DNA from: Methyloversatilis universalis FAM5
Lineage (GTDB): Bacteria > Pseudomonadota > Gammaproteobacteria > Burkholderiales > Rhodocyclaceae
Direction of reading: 5' to 3'
Assembly (NCBI RefSeq): GCF_000214035.2
Contig: NZ_AFHG01000030.1
Span: forward strand, 248,001-312,000
DNA: 64,000 nt
Shown: positions 1 to 11,793 of the stretch, piece by piece
Numbering within the stretch: the stretch's first letter is position 1
How the letters are laid out: every line of letters starts with the position of its first letter
The notes under the pieces: generated by a model
The model's database searches: none
What the model was told of the DNA's origin: nothing
Seen by the model: only the letters and a program-made list of their open reading frames with translations
Position numbers and translations under genes: made by a program

Positions 1-108
1 GGCTTTGTGCGACCGTCCGGATCGAATCCCGTCCGAAGCGACGCTGTTCCCCTCTGATCTCACCCCGGCCGGTCGTCCTTCCCATTTCAATTTCCGCAAG
101 CGAATCCC

Positions 109-735
109 GTGGCCCAGCTTTTTTCCGTTCATCCCGACAATCCGCAACCCCGCCTGATACGCCAGGCTGCCGACATCCTGCGCAGCGGCGGGCTGGCGGC
201 AATCCCCACCGACTGCGCCTGGTCGCTGGTCGGCCACATGGGCGACGCCAAGGTGCTGGACCGCATCCGTCGCATCCGTGACGTAGATGTGCATCACCAT
301 TTCACGCTGATGTGCCGCGACCTGTCGGAAATCGCCAATTTCGCTCGGGTGGACAACGCCCAGTTCCGGCTGCTGAAGAGCGTCACGCCCGGCCCCTACA
401 CCTTCATCCTCGAAGCCACGCGCGAACTGCCGCGCCGCATCCTGCACCCCAAGCGCAAGACGCTGGGTCTGCGGGTACCGGACCATCCGGTGGTGTCGGC
501 GCTGATCGAGGCGCTGGGAGAACCGCTGCTCGGATCCACCTTGCTGCTGCCAGGTGAGGAACTGCCGCTGACCGATCCGGAAGACATCCGCGAGCGTCTG
601 CAGCACGACCTGGATCTGGTGATCGACGGCGGCCACTGCGGCACCCAGCCGACCACGGTGATCGACCTTTCGTCGGGTTCACCGGAACTGGTGCGCGCCG
701 GGGCGGGCGATCTGGCCCGCTTCGGGCTGGAGTGA
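109..735 (+). CDS. yciO: YciO/Sua5/YrdC-family protein (threonylcarbamoyl-AMP synthase-like)
   Basis: This 208-residue protein has the Sua5/YrdC/YciO fold pattern. It begins with an HPDNPQPRLI segment typical of the YciO branch, followed by a PTD motif (about residues 33-35), a GLRVPDHP stretch near 120 and a late STLLLPGEE/TVIDL region. YrdC and Sua5 make threonylcarbamoyl-AMP for tRNA t6A modification. YciO proteins share the RNA- and nucleotide-binding fold, and their exact role is less certain. The start is a GTG with a weak ribosome binding site; the YciO-like N-terminus supports it. It precedes the site-2 protease gene by 57 bp in an order typical of betaproteobacteria. Family confidence is high, physiological role moderate. 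Confidence 0.88.
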   Translation: MAQLFSVHPDNPQPRLIRQAADILRSGGLAAIPTDCAWSLVGHMGDAKVLDRIRRIRDVDVHHHFTLMCRDLSEIANFARVDNAQFRLLKSVTPGPYTFILEATRELPRRILHPKRKTLGLRVPDHPVVSALIEALGEPLLGSTLLLPGEELPLTDPEDIRERLQHDLDLVIDGGHCGTQPTTVIDLSSGSPELVRAGAGDLARFGLE

Positions 736-792
736 GCGTGGCCGCGCTCCCGCCTGACGTGCCGGCCGTGTTCTGCTAGCATCCGGGCGCTC

Positions 793-1449
793 ATGGACGA
801 AAGCATCGCTCGACTGGCGGTCATCGTGCTGCCCGTCGTGCTGGCGATCACGCTGCACGAGGCGGCCCACGGCTACGCCGCACTGCTGAAGGGAGACCCG
901 ACCGCGCATCTGGCCGGACGGATCACCGCCAACCCGTTGCGCCACATCGACCCGCTGGGTACGGTGATCGTGCCGCTGCTGATGTATTTCGTCAGTTCGA
1001 TGGCGGGCCACGACGGGCTGCTGTTCGGCTGGGCCAAGCCGGTTCCGGTCAATTTCGGACGGCTGCGCCGGCCCAAGCAGGATCTGTTCTGGGTGGCGGC
1101 CGCCGGGCCGGCGGCGAATCTCGTGATGGCGGTGGGCTGGGGGCTGGCGATGAAGCTGGCGCTGTCCATGCCCGGCCACATGTTCGCCGAGCCGCTGATG
1201 CTGATGGCGAAAGCCGGCATAACGATCAATCTGGTGCTGATGGTGCTGAACCTTCTGCCCATTCCGCCGCTGGATGGCGGCCGCATCATGGTGAGCCTGC
1301 TGCCGCGCCGGGCGTCGATGGCGTTCGCGCGGATCGAGCCCTACGGCATGTTCATCCTGATCGGACTGCTGGTGACGCATGTGCTGGACGAGCTGCTGAC
1401 GCCGCTGCTCGTGCTGGCCCATGCGCTGCTGATGACTGTGCTTTTCTGA
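793..1449 (+). CDS. Site-2 protease family (M50) membrane zinc metalloprotease
   Basis: This 218-residue integral membrane protein carries the M50 zinc signature HEAAH at residues 22-26 in the first hydrophobic segment. A later NLLPIPPLDGGR motif supplies the third metal ligand (Asp near residue 161) of intramembrane site-2 proteases. It is the short form without PDZ domains. Such proteins cut transmembrane segments of regulators or clear membrane peptides; the substrate cannot be read here. It ends 17 bp before trpS and is probably co-transcribed with it and yciO. Confidence 0.9.
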   Translation: MDESIARLAVIVLPVVLAITLHEAAHGYAALLKGDPTAHLAGRITANPLRHIDPLGTVIVPLLMYFVSSMAGHDGLLFGWAKPVPVNFGRLRRPKQDLFWVAAAGPAANLVMAVGWGLAMKLALSMPGHMFAEPLMLMAKAGITINLVLMVLNLLPIPPLDGGRIMVSLLPRRASMAFARIEPYGMFILIGLLVTHVLDELLTPLLVLAHALLMTVLF

Positions 1450-1466
1450 ACCGGACGACCCCACAC

Positions 1467-2669
1467 ATGTACGCAGAACGCGTTCTTTCCGGCATGCGCC
1501 CCACCGGTCGCCTGCACCTTGGCCACTACCATGGCGTGCTGAAGAACTGGGTGAAGCTGCAGCACGAATACCCCTGTCTGTTCTTCGTCGCCGACTGGCA
1601 TGCGCTGACCACCAGCTACGAGGACACCCAGGTGATCGAGCGCAGCGTGTGGGACATGCTGATCGACTGGCTGGCGGCGGGCGTCGACCCGAGCCAGGCC
1701 ACGCTGTTCATCCAGTCGCGGGTGCCGGAGCACGCCGAACTGCATCTGCTGCTGTCCATGATGTGCCCGCTGGGCTGGCTGGAGCGCGTACCCACCTACA
1801 AGGACCAGCAGGAAAAGCTCGCTGACCGCGATCTGGCCACCTACGGTTTCCTCGGCTACCCGCTGCTGCAGTCCGCCGACATCCTGATCTACCGCGCCAA
1901 TCTGGTGCCGGTGGGTGAGGATCAGGTGCCGCACGTCGAACTGACCCGCGAAGTGGCGCGCCGCTTCAACCACCTGTACGGCCGTGAGCCAGGTTTCGAG
2001 GACAAGGCGCGCGAGGCGGTGAAGAAGCTGGGCGGCAAGCGCGGCAAGCTGTACGAGGAACTGCGCACGCTGTATCAGCAGGAAGGCAAGGACGAGGCCC
2101 TGGCCCAGGGCAAGGCGCTGCTGGAAGAGGCCCAGAGCCTCAGCATGGGTGATCGCGAACGCCTGTACGGCTACCTCGAAGGCAGCGGCAAGATGATTCT
2201 GGCCGAGCCGGGCGCGCTGCTGACCGAGGCGGCCCGCATGCCGGGTCTGGACGGACAGAAAATGTCCAAGTCCTATAACAACACGCTCATGCTGCGCGAG
2301 GAGCCGGAGGTCGTCACCAAGAAGATCCGCGGCATGAAGACCGACACCCAGCGCGTGCGTCGTACCGACCCGGGCGATCCGGATCGCTGCCCGGTGTGGC
2401 AGTTCCATGTCATCTACTCGGACGACTCGGTCAAGCAGTGGGTGCAGGAAGGCTGTCGCTCGGCCGGCATCGGCTGTCTGGAATGCAAGCAGCCGGTGAT
2501 CGATGCAGTGCTGAAGGAACAGGCGCCGATCCACGAACGCGCCCGCCAGTACGAGGAAGATCCGATGTTGCTTCGCAACATCGTCGCTGATGGCTGCGAG
2601 CGTGCGCGCAAGCTGGCGTCGGAAACGATGCGCGACGTGCGCGAGGCCATGGGGCTGAACTACGCCTGA
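1467..2669 (+). CDS. trpS: Tryptophanyl-tRNA synthetase
   Basis: This class I aminoacyl-tRNA synthetase charges tRNA-Trp in the cytoplasm. At 400 residues it is longer than the E. coli enzyme (about 334). The extra length lies between the Rossmann core and the KMSKS loop, as in other betaproteobacterial TrpS proteins. The HIGH-equivalent HLGH is at residues 17-20 after RPTGRL, and KMSKS is at 265-269. The conserved SADILIYRANLVPVGEDQ segment lies between them. The stop codon overlaps the scpA start (TGATG), so the two are translationally coupled. Confidence 0.97.
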   Translation: MYAERVLSGMRPTGRLHLGHYHGVLKNWVKLQHEYPCLFFVADWHALTTSYEDTQVIERSVWDMLIDWLAAGVDPSQATLFIQSRVPEHAELHLLLSMMCPLGWLERVPTYKDQQEKLADRDLATYGFLGYPLLQSADILIYRANLVPVGEDQVPHVELTREVARRFNHLYGREPGFEDKAREAVKKLGGKRGKLYEELRTLYQQEGKDEALAQGKALLEEAQSLSMGDRERLYGYLEGSGKMILAEPGALLTEAARMPGLDGQKMSKSYNNTLMLREEPEVVTKKIRGMKTDTQRVRRTDPGDPDRCPVWQFHVIYSDDSVKQWVQEGCRSAGIGCLECKQPVIDAVLKEQAPIHERARQYEEDPMLLRNIVADGCERARKLASETMRDVREAMGLNYA

Positions 2670-3508
2670 TGGCGGGCGACGCCTCCACCCTGGCGCCGGT
2701 GGCGGACCTCGCGTCGCCGCCGCCGGCACGTCTGTACGGCGAGGCGCTGGAAAAACTTCCGCTCGACCTGTACATTCCGCCCGATGCGCTCGAAGTGTTC
2801 CTGGATGCGTTCCAGGGACCGCTTGACCTGCTGCTCTACCTGATACGCAAGGCCAACGTCGATATTCTCGACATTCCGATGGCGCCGCTGACCGCGCAAT
2901 ACCTCGTCTACGTCGAGGCGATGCGCTCGCAGCGCCTGGAGCTGGCGGCGGAATACCTGTTGATGGCGGCCATGCTGCTCGAGATCAAGTCGCGCATGCT
3001 GCTGCCGCGGCCGCCCAAGGAAACCGGCGACGAGGGCGAGGATCCGCGGGCCGAGTTGGTGCGCCGGCTGATCGAGTACGAACAGATGAAAGCGGCCGCA
3101 CTGGCACTGGATGCGATTCCCCGCATACAGCGTGAGCACGAGTGGGTGGGCGTGCAGGTGGCGGAGCGGCTGGTCGAGATCCAGCCCAACGTCAGCGCGA
3201 CCGACCTGCAGCTGGCCTGGCTGTCGCTGATGCGCCGCGCGGACATGACGCGCCACCACAAGGTGACGCGTGAGGCGCTGTCGGTGCGTGAATTCATGTC
3301 GAACATCCTGCGCCGGCTGCATGAAGAGGGCGATCTGCGCTTCGAACAGCTGTTCGAGCGCGAGCCGACCGCAGCGCACATGGTGGTGAATTTTCTCGCG
3401 GTGCTGGAGCTGGCCCGCGAAAGCCTGATTGAACTGCTTCAGATCGAAGCCTTTGCGACCATCTATGTCCGAACTGCCCGAACAGACGCAGTCGCCGAGC
3501 CCGGCTGA
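2669..3508 (+). CDS. scpA: Segregation and condensation protein A
   Basis: This 279-residue kleisin subunit of the SMC-ScpAB condensin complex bridges SMC heads during chromosome organisation. The N-terminal [24 protein letters not shown] segment is the diagnostic ScpA SMC-contact region. [21 protein letters not shown] follows, and a C-terminal winged-helix-like part ends in a [11 protein letters not shown] helix. The ATG start overlaps the trpS stop by one base, and the 3' end overlaps scpB by 44 bp. No smc gene is in this window, so its SMC partner must be encoded elsewhere. Confidence 0.96.
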   Translation: MAGDASTLAPVADLASPPPARLYGEALEKLPLDLYIPPDALEVFLDAFQGPLDLLLYLIRKANVDILDIPMAPLTAQYLVYVEAMRSQRLELAAEYLLMAAMLLEIKSRMLLPRPPKETGDEGEDPRAELVRRLIEYEQMKAAALALDAIPRIQREHEWVGVQVAERLVEIQPNVSATDLQLAWLSLMRRADMTRHHKVTREALSVREFMSNILRRLHEEGDLRFEQLFEREPTAAHMVVNFLAVLELARESLIELLQIEAFATIYVRTARTDAVAEPG

Positions 3509-4037
3509 GGTCAAGCGCGTTCTCGAAGCGGCGCTGCTGGCCTCGCAGGATGCGATGAGCACCGGAGAGCTGAAAAAGCTGTTCGAGCAGGAACTCGACC
3601 ATGTGCTGATCCGCCGTCTGCTCGACGAACTGCGCGAGGACTGGGCCGGGCGGGGCGTGGAACTGGTGCAGGTGTCCTCGGGCTGGCGCTTCCGCACGAC
3701 GGCGGACGTGCAGCCTTACCTGGACAGGCTGAAGAACGAAAAGCCCGCGAAGTATTCGCGGGCGGTGCTGGAAACGCTGGCGATCATCGCGTACCGCCAG
3801 CCGGTGACCCGGGGCGACATCGAGGACATCCGCGGTGTCGCGGTGTCGCCGGGCATCATCAAGGCGCTCGAAGGGCGCGGCTGGATAGACAGCGTGGGTT
3901 ACCGCGAAGTCCCGGGCCGCCCGGCGCTGTATGCGACGACACGACGTTTTCTCGACGATCTGGGCCTGCGCACGCTCTCCGAGCTGCCGCCGCTGGCCGA
4001 ACTACAGAAGGTGATGGAATTCAATGATGCAAGGTAG
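3465..4037 (+). CDS. scpB: Segregation and condensation protein B
   Basis: This 190-residue partner of ScpA has two winged-helix domains. The hallmark [24 protein letters not shown] segment lies in the middle, followed by [19 protein letters not shown] chose the ATG at 3465 (MSELPEQTQ) over an upstream in-frame TTG because the conserved homology begins after it and the reading frame lies inside scpA. The gene overlaps scpA by 44 bp and rluB by 14 bp, so the three should be translated from one mRNA. Confidence 0.95.
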   Translation: MSELPEQTQSPSPAEVKRVLEAALLASQDAMSTGELKKLFEQELDHVLIRRLLDELREDWAGRGVELVQVSSGWRFRTTADVQPYLDRLKNEKPAKYSRAVLETLAIIAYRQPVTRGDIEDIRGVAVSPGIIKALEGRGWIDSVGYREVPGRPALYATTRRFLDDLGLRTLSELPPLAELQKVMEFNDAR

Positions 4038-5124
4038 ACGCAGACCCGGCGGGGACGTGAACGGCAATGTGGCCAACTACCGTTCGCAGGACAGCAAGCC
4101 CAGGCGTCGCGGTCCGGTGGTGTTCAGCGAGCCGCAGAAGCTGCACAAGATGCTGGCCGACATGGGTCTCGGTTCGCGCCGCGAGCTGGAAGAGTGGATC
4201 GTCGCTGGCCGCATCAGCGTCAATTCGCTGCCGGCGCACGTCGGTCAGCGGGTTGGCCCGGAAGACAAGGTGCGGGTGAATGGCAAGCTCATCCACATCC
4301 ACTTCGCTCAGCGCGCGCCGCGGGTGCTCATCTATCACAAGCCCGAAGGCGAAATCGTGTCGCGCGACGATCCGGATGGCCGGCCATCGGTGTTCGACAA
4401 GCTGCCCAAGGTGAGCGGCGGTCGCTGGATCGCGGTCGGCCGGCTGGATTTCAACACCACCGGCCTGCTGGTGTTCACCACCAGCGGCGAACTGGCCAAC
4501 AAGCTGATGCACCCCAGCTACGAGCTGGAGCGCGAATACGCGGTGCGCCTGCTGGGCGAACTGACGCCGGAACAGGCGAAGCAGCTGGTCGATGGCATCG
4601 AGCTGGAAGACGGCCTGGCCAAGTTCAACTCGCTGACCGACGGCGGCGGCGAAGGCGCCAACCACTGGTATCACGTGACGCTGTCGGAAGGCCGCAACCG
4701 AGAGGTGCGGCGCATGTTCGAGACGATCGGCCTGACCGTGAGCCGGCTGACCCGGGTGCGCTACGGCCCCTTTGATCTGCCGAAGAACCTGCCGCGCGGC
4801 AAGGTGCAGGAGCTGAAGACCGAAGAGGTGACCCGGCTGATGTCCCTGATGTCGGGCAAGGACAAGCAGCCGCGCAAGGCCGAACCGGGGCAGGGCGGCA
4901 AGCCGAAAGGTGGTCGCCCGCAGGCTGCGGACGGCGAAGCGCCGGCCGCGCCGAAACGCAGCCGCCGCCGGGGTCCGCGCAAGCCGGCGGGCGAGAACGG
5001 CAACGTGCAGGCCGCGCCGCGGCCGCAGGCGGCCGACGGCGAGGCGCCGGCGCGCAAGCGGGCGCCGCGCCGGCGTCGTCGTCCTGGCGGGGCCAAGCCG
5101 GCCGCAGGCGGCGGAGAGGTCTGA
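4024..5124 (+). CDS. rluB: 23S rRNA pseudouridine(2605) synthase with long basic tail
   Basis: This RsuA/RluB-type pseudouridine synthase isomerises U2605 in 23S rRNA. An S4 RNA-binding domain (about residues 38-95, [17 protein letters not shown]) is followed by the catalytic domain with [11 protein letters not shown], where the Asp is the nucleophile, and the [12 protein letters not shown] motif. The family core ends near residue 265. A tail of about 100 residues follows, rich in Lys, Arg, Pro and Ala. In it an 11-residue unit [11 protein letters not shown] occurs twice (about 298-308 and 333-343). The tail is probably disordered and RNA-binding. The start overlaps scpB. Confidence 0.94.
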   Translation: MMQGRRRPGGDVNGNVANYRSQDSKPRRRGPVVFSEPQKLHKMLADMGLGSRRELEEWIVAGRISVNSLPAHVGQRVGPEDKVRVNGKLIHIHFAQRAPRVLIYHKPEGEIVSRDDPDGRPSVFDKLPKVSGGRWIAVGRLDFNTTGLLVFTTSGELANKLMHPSYELEREYAVRLLGELTPEQAKQLVDGIELEDGLAKFNSLTDGGGEGANHWYHVTLSEGRNREVRRMFETIGLTVSRLTRVRYGPFDLPKNLPRGKVQELKTEEVTRLMSLMSGKDKQPRKAEPGQGGKPKGGRPQAADGEAPAAPKRSRRRGPRKPAGENGNVQAAPRPQAADGEAPARKRAPRRRRRPGGAKPAAGGGEV

Positions 5125-5152
5125 CGCCATACCATTGTTGAACGGGGGACGT

Positions 5153-5195
5153 CCATCCTTTCAGCTTGAAGAGGATGGGCGGGCTCTGTTACACT
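5153..5195 (+). promoter_or_regulatory. Hairpin and putative sigma-70 promoter of the rimP-nusA-infB operon
   Basis: A TTGAAG hexamer at 5166-5171 and TACACT at 5190-5195 are 18 bp apart, a plausible sigma-70 promoter 90 bp before rimP. Overlapping it is a hairpin in which CCATCCT-TTCA (from about 5153) pairs with TGAA-AGGATGG (to about 5178), with one bulged G. The hairpin could end rluB transcription, although no T-run follows. Promoter position is inferred from spacing only. Confidence 0.45.
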
Positions 5196-5198
5196 CGT

Positions 5199-5255
5199 CG
5201 GCTTGTTGCACTGGCGAAGCCGGTGTCTTTCGATGGGCGGTCAGCCCATTTTTTA
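5199..5255 (+). promoter_or_regulatory. Structured 5' leader of rimP with terminator-like hairpin
   Basis: Two stems lie between the putative promoter and rimP. CGGCTT (5199-5204) pairs with AAGCCG (5217-5222). ATGGGC (5233-5238) pairs perfectly with GCCCAT (5244-5249) around a five-base loop and runs straight into six T residues (5249-5254). The second stem looks like an intrinsic terminator placed 29 bp before the start codon, as in proteobacterial rimP leaders. It suggests attenuation or NusA autoregulation of the operon; the mechanism is inference. Confidence 0.6.
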
Positions 5256-5283
5256 TTTGTACATCCGGAAGTGTGTTGCTGGG

Positions 5284-5736
5284 ATGAGTGTTGCGGAACT
5301 GATCGAGCAGGCTGTCAGCGGGCTCGGCTATGAATTCGTCGATCTGGAAACGTCGCCGCGGGGTCGCCTGCTGCGGGTTTTCATCGATACGGACAAGGGC
5401 ATCACGGTCGATGACTGCGTGACGGTGAGCAATCACCTGACCCGTCTGTTCATGGTCGAGAACGTCGATTACGACCGCCTTGAGGTGTCGTCGCCCGGCC
5501 TGGACCGGCCGCTGCGCAAGACCGCGGACTTCATCCGTTTCACCGGCCAGGAGGCGCAGCTGCGCCTGCGCGTGCCGGTGGGCAACCAGCGCAACTTCAC
5601 CGGCCGTCTGGCTGGCGTCGCGGACGACCGGCTCACGCTGGAGGTCAAGGGCGAGAGCTACGAATTCGAGCTTTCGCAGATCGAACGCGCCCGCCTGGTG
5701 CCGGACTTTGAACGCAAGCAGGAGTTGAAACGATGA
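5284..5736 (+). CDS. rimP: Ribosome maturation factor RimP
   Basis: This 150-residue protein is needed for 30S subunit maturation. It has the two-domain RimP layout: an N-terminal alpha/beta domain ([22 protein letters not shown], then [20 protein letters not shown] and [17 protein letters not shown]) and a C-terminal beta-barrel with [19 protein letters not shown]-like sequence. The ATG at 5284 is preferred over an upstream TTG at 5203 because that extension would translate the structured leader and has no homology. The stop overlaps nusA by four bases. Confidence 0.95.
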   Translation: MSVAELIEQAVSGLGYEFVDLETSPRGRLLRVFIDTDKGITVDDCVTVSNHLTRLFMVENVDYDRLEVSSPGLDRPLRKTADFIRFTGQEAQLRLRVPVGNQRNFTGRLAGVADDRLTLEVKGESYEFELSQIERARLVPDFERKQELKR

Positions 5737-7205
5737 GTCGCGAGATTCTGTTGCTGGTCGATGCACTGGCACGCGAGAAGAACGTATCCCGCGAAGTGGT
5801 GTTCGGCGCGCTCGAAACCGCGCTGGCCTCGGCCACCAAGAAGCGCACCCACGATGACGCCGATGTGCGCGTTTCGATCAATCGCGAAACCGGCGAATAC
5901 GAAGCCTTCCGCCGCTGGCACGTGCTGCCGGATGAACAGGTCGAGAACGATGAGGCCGAAATCGGCATCATCGACGCGCGTGAGCAGATCCCGGATATTC
6001 AGGTCGACGACTACATCGAAGAGGCGCTGGAGCCGGTCGACTTCGGCCGTATCGGCGCACAGGCCGCCAAGCAGGTCATCCTGCAGCGCATTCGCGACGC
6101 CGAGCGCGAACAGATCCTGAACGACTTCCTCGAACGCAAGGACCATCTGGTCACCGGCACCATCAAGCGCATCGAGCGCGGCAATGCCATCGTCGAGGTG
6201 GGTCGCCTGGAAGCGCTGCTGCCGCGCGAGCACATCATTGCCCGCGAAAACCTGCGTGTCGGCGATCGCGTCAAGGCAGTGCTGCTGCGTGTGGATCGTC
6301 AGGCGCGCGGCCCGCAGATCATCCTGTCGCGCACTGCACCCGAATTCATCATCAAGCTGTTCGAGCTCGAAGTGCCCGAGATCGAGGACGGCCTGATCGA
6401 GATCAAGGGCGCTGCGCGCGATCCGGGCATCCGCGCGAAGATCGCGGTCAAGTCCAACGACGCCCGCGTCGATCCGCAGGGCACCTGCATCGGCATGCGC
6501 GGTTCGCGCGTGCAGGCGGTGACCAACGAACTGGGCGGCGAGCGCGTCGACATCATCCTGTGGTCGCCGGACCCGGCGCAGTTCGTGATCGGCGCGCTGG
6601 CGCCGGCCGAGGTCGCGTCCATCGTGGTGGACGAGGACGCCCACAGCATGGACGTCGTGGTCAATGAGGACAACCTCGCGATCGCCATCGGTCGCAGCGG
6701 CCAGAACGTGCGCCTGGCGTCCGAACTGACCGGCTGGAAGATCAACCTGATGACGGTCGAGCAGTCGGCTGCCAAGTCCGATGCCGAGAACGCAGCGATC
6801 CGCCTGCTGTTCATGGCCAAGCTGGACGTCGATGAGGAAGTGGCCGACATCCTGATCGAAGAAGGTTTCTCGACGCTGGAAGAAGTGGCTTATGTGCCGC
6901 TGGCGGAAATGCTCGAGATCGAGGCGTTCGACGAGGACACGGTGAACGAGCTGCGCACCCGAGCCCGCAACGTGCTGCTGACCGAAGCCATCGTGGACGA
7001 GGAACAGCTCGAGCAGGTCGATGACGCGCTGCTGGCGCTGGAAGGCATGGACAAGCAGCTGGCAGCCCAGCTGGCGCGCGCGAACGTGCGCACCCGCGAT
7101 GATCTGGCCGATCTGGCCGTCGATGAACTGGTCGAGATTGCCGGCATCGATGCCGCGCGCGCGACATCGCTGATTACCACTGCGCGCGCGCACTGGTTTG
7201 AATAA
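5733..7205 (+). CDS. nusA: Transcription elongation/termination factor NusA
   Basis: NusA is an RNA-polymerase-bound factor controlling pausing, termination and antitermination. In its 490 residues one can see the N-terminal polymerase-binding domain ([16 protein letters not shown]), the S1 domain around 135-200, tandem KH domains ([22 protein letters not shown] and [20 protein letters not shown]) and two acidic C-terminal helix-hairpin-helix repeats, the last ending [20 protein letters not shown]. The gene sits between rimP and infB as in most proteobacteria and starts four bases inside rimP. Confidence 0.98.
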   Translation: MSREILLLVDALAREKNVSREVVFGALETALASATKKRTHDDADVRVSINRETGEYEAFRRWHVLPDEQVENDEAEIGIIDAREQIPDIQVDDYIEEALEPVDFGRIGAQAAKQVILQRIRDAEREQILNDFLERKDHLVTGTIKRIERGNAIVEVGRLEALLPREHIIARENLRVGDRVKAVLLRVDRQARGPQIILSRTAPEFIIKLFELEVPEIEDGLIEIKGAARDPGIRAKIAVKSNDARVDPQGTCIGMRGSRVQAVTNELGGERVDIILWSPDPAQFVIGALAPAEVASIVVDEDAHSMDVVVNEDNLAIAIGRSGQNVRLASELTGWKINLMTVEQSAAKSDAENAAIRLLFMAKLDVDEEVADILIEEGFSTLEEVAYVPLAEMLEIEAFDEDTVNELRTRARNVLLTEAIVDEEQLEQVDDALLALEGMDKQLAAQLARANVRTRDDLADLAVDELVEIAGIDAARATSLITTARAHWFE

Positions 7206-7216
7206 TTGAGGACGGT

Positions 7217-9991
<2,775 letters not shown>

Positions 9992-10009
9992 GCCGGCTGC
10001 GCTGATCCG

Positions 10010-10381
10010 ATGGCTGAACGTTATTCACGCAGCGACCGTGTTTCGGAGGCGATCCGCCGCGAACTTGCGCAGCTGATCGCCACTGAGCTGAAGGACCCGC
10101 GGGTCGGCATGATTTCGCTGACTGCGGTCGAGCTGACGCCGGACTATGCCCACGCCAAGGTGTTCTACAGCACCCTGGCCGAAGGCGATGCACAGAAGCA
10201 GATCCACGAGGGGCTGACCCGCGCCGCAGGTTTCCTGCGTCGCGAGATCGGCCGCCGTGTGCGCATCCACACCACCCCGCAGCTTCATTTCGTGCACGAC
10301 CAGACGATGGAACGTGCCGATCATCTTTCGCGCCTGATCGACAAGGCGCTCCATTCCGATCCCGGCACCGGCGAGGACTGA
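10010..10381 (+). CDS. rbfA: 30S ribosome-binding factor RbfA
   Basis: This 123-residue KH-like protein binds the 16S rRNA 5' helix region and assists late 30S assembly. Conserved features are the R-S-R-V-SEAIRRELAQLI start, ELKDPRVGMISLTAVELTPDYAHAKVFYS and the RREIGRRVRIHTTPQLHFVHD segment. It lies 18 bp after infB and 1 bp before the TTG start of truB, consistent with one operon of ribosome-assembly and initiation factors. Confidence 0.97.
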   Translation: MAERYSRSDRVSEAIRRELAQLIATELKDPRVGMISLTAVELTPDYAHAKVFYSTLAEGDAQKQIHEGLTRAAGFLRREIGRRVRIHTTPQLHFVHDQTMERADHLSRLIDKALHSDPGTGED

Positions 10382-10382
10382 G

Positions 10383-11333
10383 TTGCAGCCCCGTTCCCGC
10401 TGGAAAGCGGTCCACGGCGTGCTGCTGCTCGACAAGCCGCTCGGCCTCAGTTCAAACGACGCACTGCAGAAGGCGCGGCGCCTGTTCCAGGCAGCGAAAG
10501 CTGGCCATACCGGCACGCTCGATCCGCTTGCGACCGGTCTGCTGCCGGTCTGTTTCGGCGAAGCCACGCGCTTTGCCGGCCTGATGCTGGACGCCGACAA
10601 GGAATACATCGCCGAAGTCCGTCTCGGCATCCGCACCGCTACCGGCGACGCCGAAGGCGAGGTGCTGCAGACGCGTGAGGTGACCATAAGTGAGGCGGCG
10701 CTGCGTCAGGCGCTCGTTGCGCATACCGGCGACATCGATCAAGTGCCGCCGATGCATTCCGCGCTCAAGAAGGACGGCAAGCCGCTGTATGAATATGCGC
10801 GGGCCGGCGAGACGGTTGAGCGCGCCGTGCGTCACGTGCGCATCCATGAAATCGAGCTGCAGCAGGTCGCGCTGCCGGTGTTCACGATGCGGGTGCTGTG
10901 CAGCAAGGGCACTTACATCCGCACCCTGGCCGAGGACATCGGTGAAATGCTGGGCTGCGGCGCACACCTGACCGGACTGCGACGTACCCGCACCGGGCCG
11001 CTCGATCTGGGCCGTGCCTTCACGCTGGAACAGATCGCCGCGCTCGACGAAGCCGCGCGCGAGGCGCTGCTGCTGCAGGCTGACGTTTTGCTGCAGCAGA
11101 TGCCGGGCTGTCGCCTGAGCGATGCCGAAGCCCAGCGGCTGATCAACGGGCAGCCGGTGTCGGTGCGGGATGCGGACACCGATCTGCCGCCGCTCGGCGG
11201 CCAGATTCTGCGTGCCTATGCCGGCCCGGTTTTTCTCGGTCTGGTCGAAGTGCAGGGCAGTCGTCTCCGCGTGAAACGGCTGATGCCGCAGGACAGCACA
11301 CCGAAAGCGCAGAAAAACCCTGAAAGTGCTTGA
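10383..11333 (+). CDS. truB: tRNA pseudouridine(55) synthase TruB
   Basis: This enzyme makes pseudouridine 55 in the T-loop of elongator tRNAs. Its 316 residues include the N-terminal HGVLLLDKPLGLSSNDALQ motif, the catalytic GHTGTLDPLATGLLP motif with nucleophile Asp47, the YEYARAGE segment and a C-terminal PUA-like region. The start is TTG immediately after the rbfA stop; no ATG fits before the conserved N-terminus. The stop codon overlaps the -35 box of the rpsO promoter. Confidence 0.96.
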   Translation: MQPRSRWKAVHGVLLLDKPLGLSSNDALQKARRLFQAAKAGHTGTLDPLATGLLPVCFGEATRFAGLMLDADKEYIAEVRLGIRTATGDAEGEVLQTREVTISEAALRQALVAHTGDIDQVPPMHSALKKDGKPLYEYARAGETVERAVRHVRIHEIELQQVALPVFTMRVLCSKGTYIRTLAEDIGEMLGCGAHLTGLRRTRTGPLDLGRAFTLEQIAALDEAAREALLLQADVLLQQMPGCRLSDAEAQRLINGQPVSVRDADTDLPPLGGQILRAYAGPVFLGLVEVQGSRLRVKRLMPQDSTPKAQKNPESA

Positions 11334-11357
11334 GATTGCGCATCCTTGGCGTATAAT
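11330..11357 (+). promoter_or_regulatory. Sigma-70 promoter of rpsO
   Basis: TTGAGA (11330-11335) and a perfect TATAAT (11352-11357) are 16 bp apart. The -35 box overlaps the truB stop codon, and the -10 box is 32 bp before the rpsO ATG. This is among the best core promoters in the window. It allows rpsO-pnp to be expressed independently of the upstream operon. Confidence 0.8.
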
Positions 11358-11389
11358 TTTGGGTTTTCCAAACGAGAGAGTTCAGATCA

Positions 11390-11659
11390 ATGGCTATCGT
11401 TACCGCCGATAAAGCCCGCATCGTGGCCGAATACCAGCGTGCGGCCGGCGACACCGGTTCGCCCGAAGTGCAGGTTGCCCTGCTGACCGCGCGCATCAAC
11501 GACCTGACCGGTCACTTCAAAGAACACGTCAAAGACCACCACTCGCGTCGTGGTCTGCTGAAGATGGTCAGCCAGCGCCGCAAGCTGCTTGACTACCTGA
11601 AGCGCACCAATGCCGACAGCTATCGTTCGCTGATCGGTCGCCTCGGCCTCCGCAAGTAA
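11390..11659 (+). CDS. rpsO: 30S ribosomal protein S15
   Basis: S15 is an 89-residue primary rRNA-binding protein of the 30S platform. Its whole length matches the family: [51 protein letters not shown] and ending in [16 protein letters not shown] box precedes the ATG. It has its own promoter and is followed by a terminator-like hairpin before pnp, the same arrangement as rpsO-pnp in enterobacteria. Confidence 0.98.
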   Translation: MAIVTADKARIVAEYQRAAGDTGSPEVQVALLTARINDLTGHFKEHVKDHHSRRGLLKMVSQRRKLLDYLKRTNADSYRSLIGRLGLRK

Positions 11660-11706
11660 TTGCATCCGCAGGCAATGTCGAGGCCCGCAGTGGCTTGACA
11701 TCACAC

Positions 11707-11745
11707 ACCGGCGTGAGTCCTCGCGACTCCGCCGGTTTGTTTTTT
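11707..11745 (+). terminator. Intrinsic terminator / processing hairpin between rpsO and pnp
   Basis: ACCGGC-G-GAGTC (from 11707) pairs with GACTC-C-GCCGGT (to 11736) around a CTCGC loop, with a single bulged T. It is followed by TTG and six T residues (11740-11745). It is both a good intrinsic terminator for rpsO and, as read-through RNA, a long duplex of the sort that RNase III cuts in the pnp leader of E. coli for PNPase autoregulation. That second role is by analogy. Confidence 0.8.
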
Positions 11746-11793
11746 CTGGCGGGCGGACGATGCCCGTCCATCACAGAATCGAAAGGAATCGAC

